From assembly GCA_002328485.1 (NCBI GenBank), contig DCUF01000078.1, forward strand, positions 2,415-35,276: a DNA stretch of 32,862 bases, written 5' to 3'. Origin of the DNA: Deltaproteobacteria bacterium UBA2221. Its GTDB lineage: Bacteria; Desulfobacterota; Syntrophorhabdia; Syntrophorhabdales; WCHB1-27. The notes beneath the pieces are model-generated. The model searched no databases and was not told where the DNA came from. It was given only the letters and a program-made list of their open reading frames with translations. A program made the position numbers and the translations under genes. Below, one piece after another: positions 31,624 to 32,862 of this stretch; the stretch's first letter is position 1, and the number at the start of each line of letters is the position of its first letter.

Positions 31624-32862
31624 CTACCGTGATGCACGTGCAGCCCGTTTCTCACTTGGCAACTCCTGCACTTCCTCAGCCCTTTCAGACTGGGCCCTGA
31701 AGGGCGTCAGGTTTACGATCTTGCCCATGCCTTCCCTCGATATACCGCCGAAGAATCTGAGCGCCAGTTCCATCACCTTCTCCGTATATTCAGCATCGTT
31801 GATATGGCAATCCAGAATGTGGAGTTCTATGCCGGGTTTCAAGTGGCTTCGCATGATCTCCATGAAGACCTTCCTGCCTTCCGGGTTGTCATACATCTTG
31901 TCCGGCCTATCGTAGTGGTGAAAACCCTGGGCGGGCACCACAACCGCCACGGGACCCTCTGACTTGTTGAGCCTTGCAGCCATGAGTTTTGACGACTCAA
32001 TCATCTCTTCGATGGTCATCTTCGCAGTGCCGAGGATCTCGTTGTGGGGTACCGTGAACCGCCCCTCGGCTGCCCATCTTTCCATGTCTGCCGTCGGCAT
32101 GGTAAATAGCCCCCACATACCGGGGCTTACGATCTGGGGGATGCCCATCTCCGACGCAGCCTGCATCCTCTGTCTTGAATTGCACGATCCACCGGCAACC
32201 TCATGGGGAAGCTCAAAGGGGCACAGGTCAAGAAACCCTTTGATAACCCCCTGCCTGATAAGCTGCTCCATGATGCTGCCCTGCATGCTTACCGAGTGTG
32301 ATACGGATACCTTGTAACCGGTCTTCTCCAACTGTTCCTTGATACGCGGGACATAATGGGTCCAGCCGGTGCACGTAATGCCGATCCACGGTCCGTTTTC
32401 CAGGGGTTTTTCTCTGGACACGATCGAGGCCATGGACACGGCCGCCCGCTGCAGATCCCTTTTCGACCAGTCGTTGAGACTGCAAAAATCACTGATCGGC
32501 TGGACCAGCATAATATCGGACTGGACAAACACAGGGTGGACATAATCCGACAGGGCCACCGTGGAGATCAACGTCTTGGGGAAGCCTATGGGTAGAGAAC
32601 GGAGGGCCTTGAGCGTTATTGCCGTTCCCATGCTGCCGCCTATGGCAATGACACCGTCGATGGTACCGTTCGGCACCAGCTCCTCGGCCATGAACCTCCC
32701 GGCACCGATGGCCAGTTCCTCGGCGGACGCCTCGTAACGACCTGACAGTGCCTGTTCGATGAGGTCTTCCAGCGTATGACCGCTAGCGGCTGCCACTTCC
32801 TGTCTGGTGATGTCCGGTTTTATCATAGGGTCCTTCATAAGCCCTATATCCATCACCATGCA
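31624..32862 (-). CDS. UPF0261 / Tm-1-like protein (5' end outside window)
   Basis: At least 412 residues of a protein of the UPF0261 family, related to the N-terminal domain of tomato Tm-1. The visible part begins with VMDIGLMKDPMIKPDITRQE, which in relatives follows about 35 residues of a nucleotide-binding-like start, so the true start codon lies beyond base 32862. Other family segments are DGVIAIGGSMGTAITLKALRS, PKTLISTVA, SDIMLVQPISD, a central GGSCNSRQRMQAA and VPAQGFHHYDRPDKMYDNPE, then LDCHINDAEYTEK near the end. Bacterial members have no settled function. The tail (QSERAEEVQELPSEKRAARA) is variable. The swivelling-domain gene follows after 142 bases on the same strand, suggesting joint transcription. 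Confidence 0.9.
   Translation of the reverse strand, partial: CMVMDIGLMKDPMIKPDITRQEVAAASGHTLEDLIEQALSGRYEASAEELAIGAGRFMAEELVPNGTIDGVIAIGGSMGTAITLKALRSLPIGFPKTLISTVALSDYVHPVFVQSDIMLVQPISDFCSLNDWSKRDLQRAAVSMASIVSREKPLENGPWIGITCTGWTHYVPRIKEQLEKTGYKVSVSHSVSMQGSIMEQLIRQGVIKGFLDLCPFELPHEVAGGSCNSRQRMQAASEMGIPQIVSPGMWGLFTMPTADMERWAAEGRFTVPHNEILGTAKMTIEEMIESSKLMAARLNKSEGPVAVVVPAQGFHHYDRPDKMYDNPEGRKVFMEIMRSHLKPGIELHILDCHINDAEYTEKVMELALRFFGGISREGMGKIVNLTPFRAQSERAEEVQELPSEKRAARASR

Overview
The window is GC-rich, tightly packed bacterial chromosome. No rRNA, tRNA, CRISPR array, insertion sequence or phage gene was found. Three things suggest an anaerobic or microaerophilic Desulfobacterota (deltaproteobacterial) lineage, possibly a syntrophic or sulfate-reducing relative: the run mfd, two parvulin-type isomerases, pdxA; a ferredoxin-dependent 2-oxoacid oxidoreductase; and a flavin reductase-rubredoxin fusion. 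This assignment is inference from gene content, without a marker gene.

Layout. Bases 1-7,900 are almost all on the minus strand: a MATE exporter, a cysteine-free MutY-like DNA glycosylase, a secreted papain-like protease with two FN3 domains (a putative 42-residue membrane peptide lies just upstream), then a probable operon of a TraB/ChaN-like protein, a HAD phosphatase, lgt and corA. Bases 8,000-14,160 are a plus-strand operon: mfd, a parvulin lipoprotein, a SurA-like isomerase and pdxA. It converges on purC, whose intrinsic terminator overlaps the pdxA stop codon. Bases 14,240-20,460 form a redox block: purC, flavin reductase-rubredoxin, KorB, KorA and a radical SAM/SPASM protein on the minus strand, with a second flavin reductase diverging.

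Bases 20,850-27,600 are the most unusual part. Two tandem paralogous response regulators carry Lrp/AsnC-type ligand-binding (RAM) domains, one in the first and two in the second, in place of a DNA-binding output. A cytoplasmic-looking FHA-transglycosylase fusion, a YjbQ protein and a multi-PAS hybrid histidine kinase follow. The kinase and the regulators are plausible signalling partners, but the sequence does not prove it. Bases 27,700-32,862 hold a BON lipoprotein, an exported protein of unknown function behind a perfect sigma70 consensus promoter, a LysR regulator, a stand-alone PEP-utiliser swivelling domain without its catalytic histidine, and a UPF0261/Tm-1-like protein cut by the window end.

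Several starts differ from the longest open frame. KorA appears to begin at CTG, the radical SAM protein and the hybrid kinase at GTG. The glycosylase promoter lies so close to its ATG that its mRNA may be leaderless. The longest stretch without a recognisable gene is 23,644-24,294.
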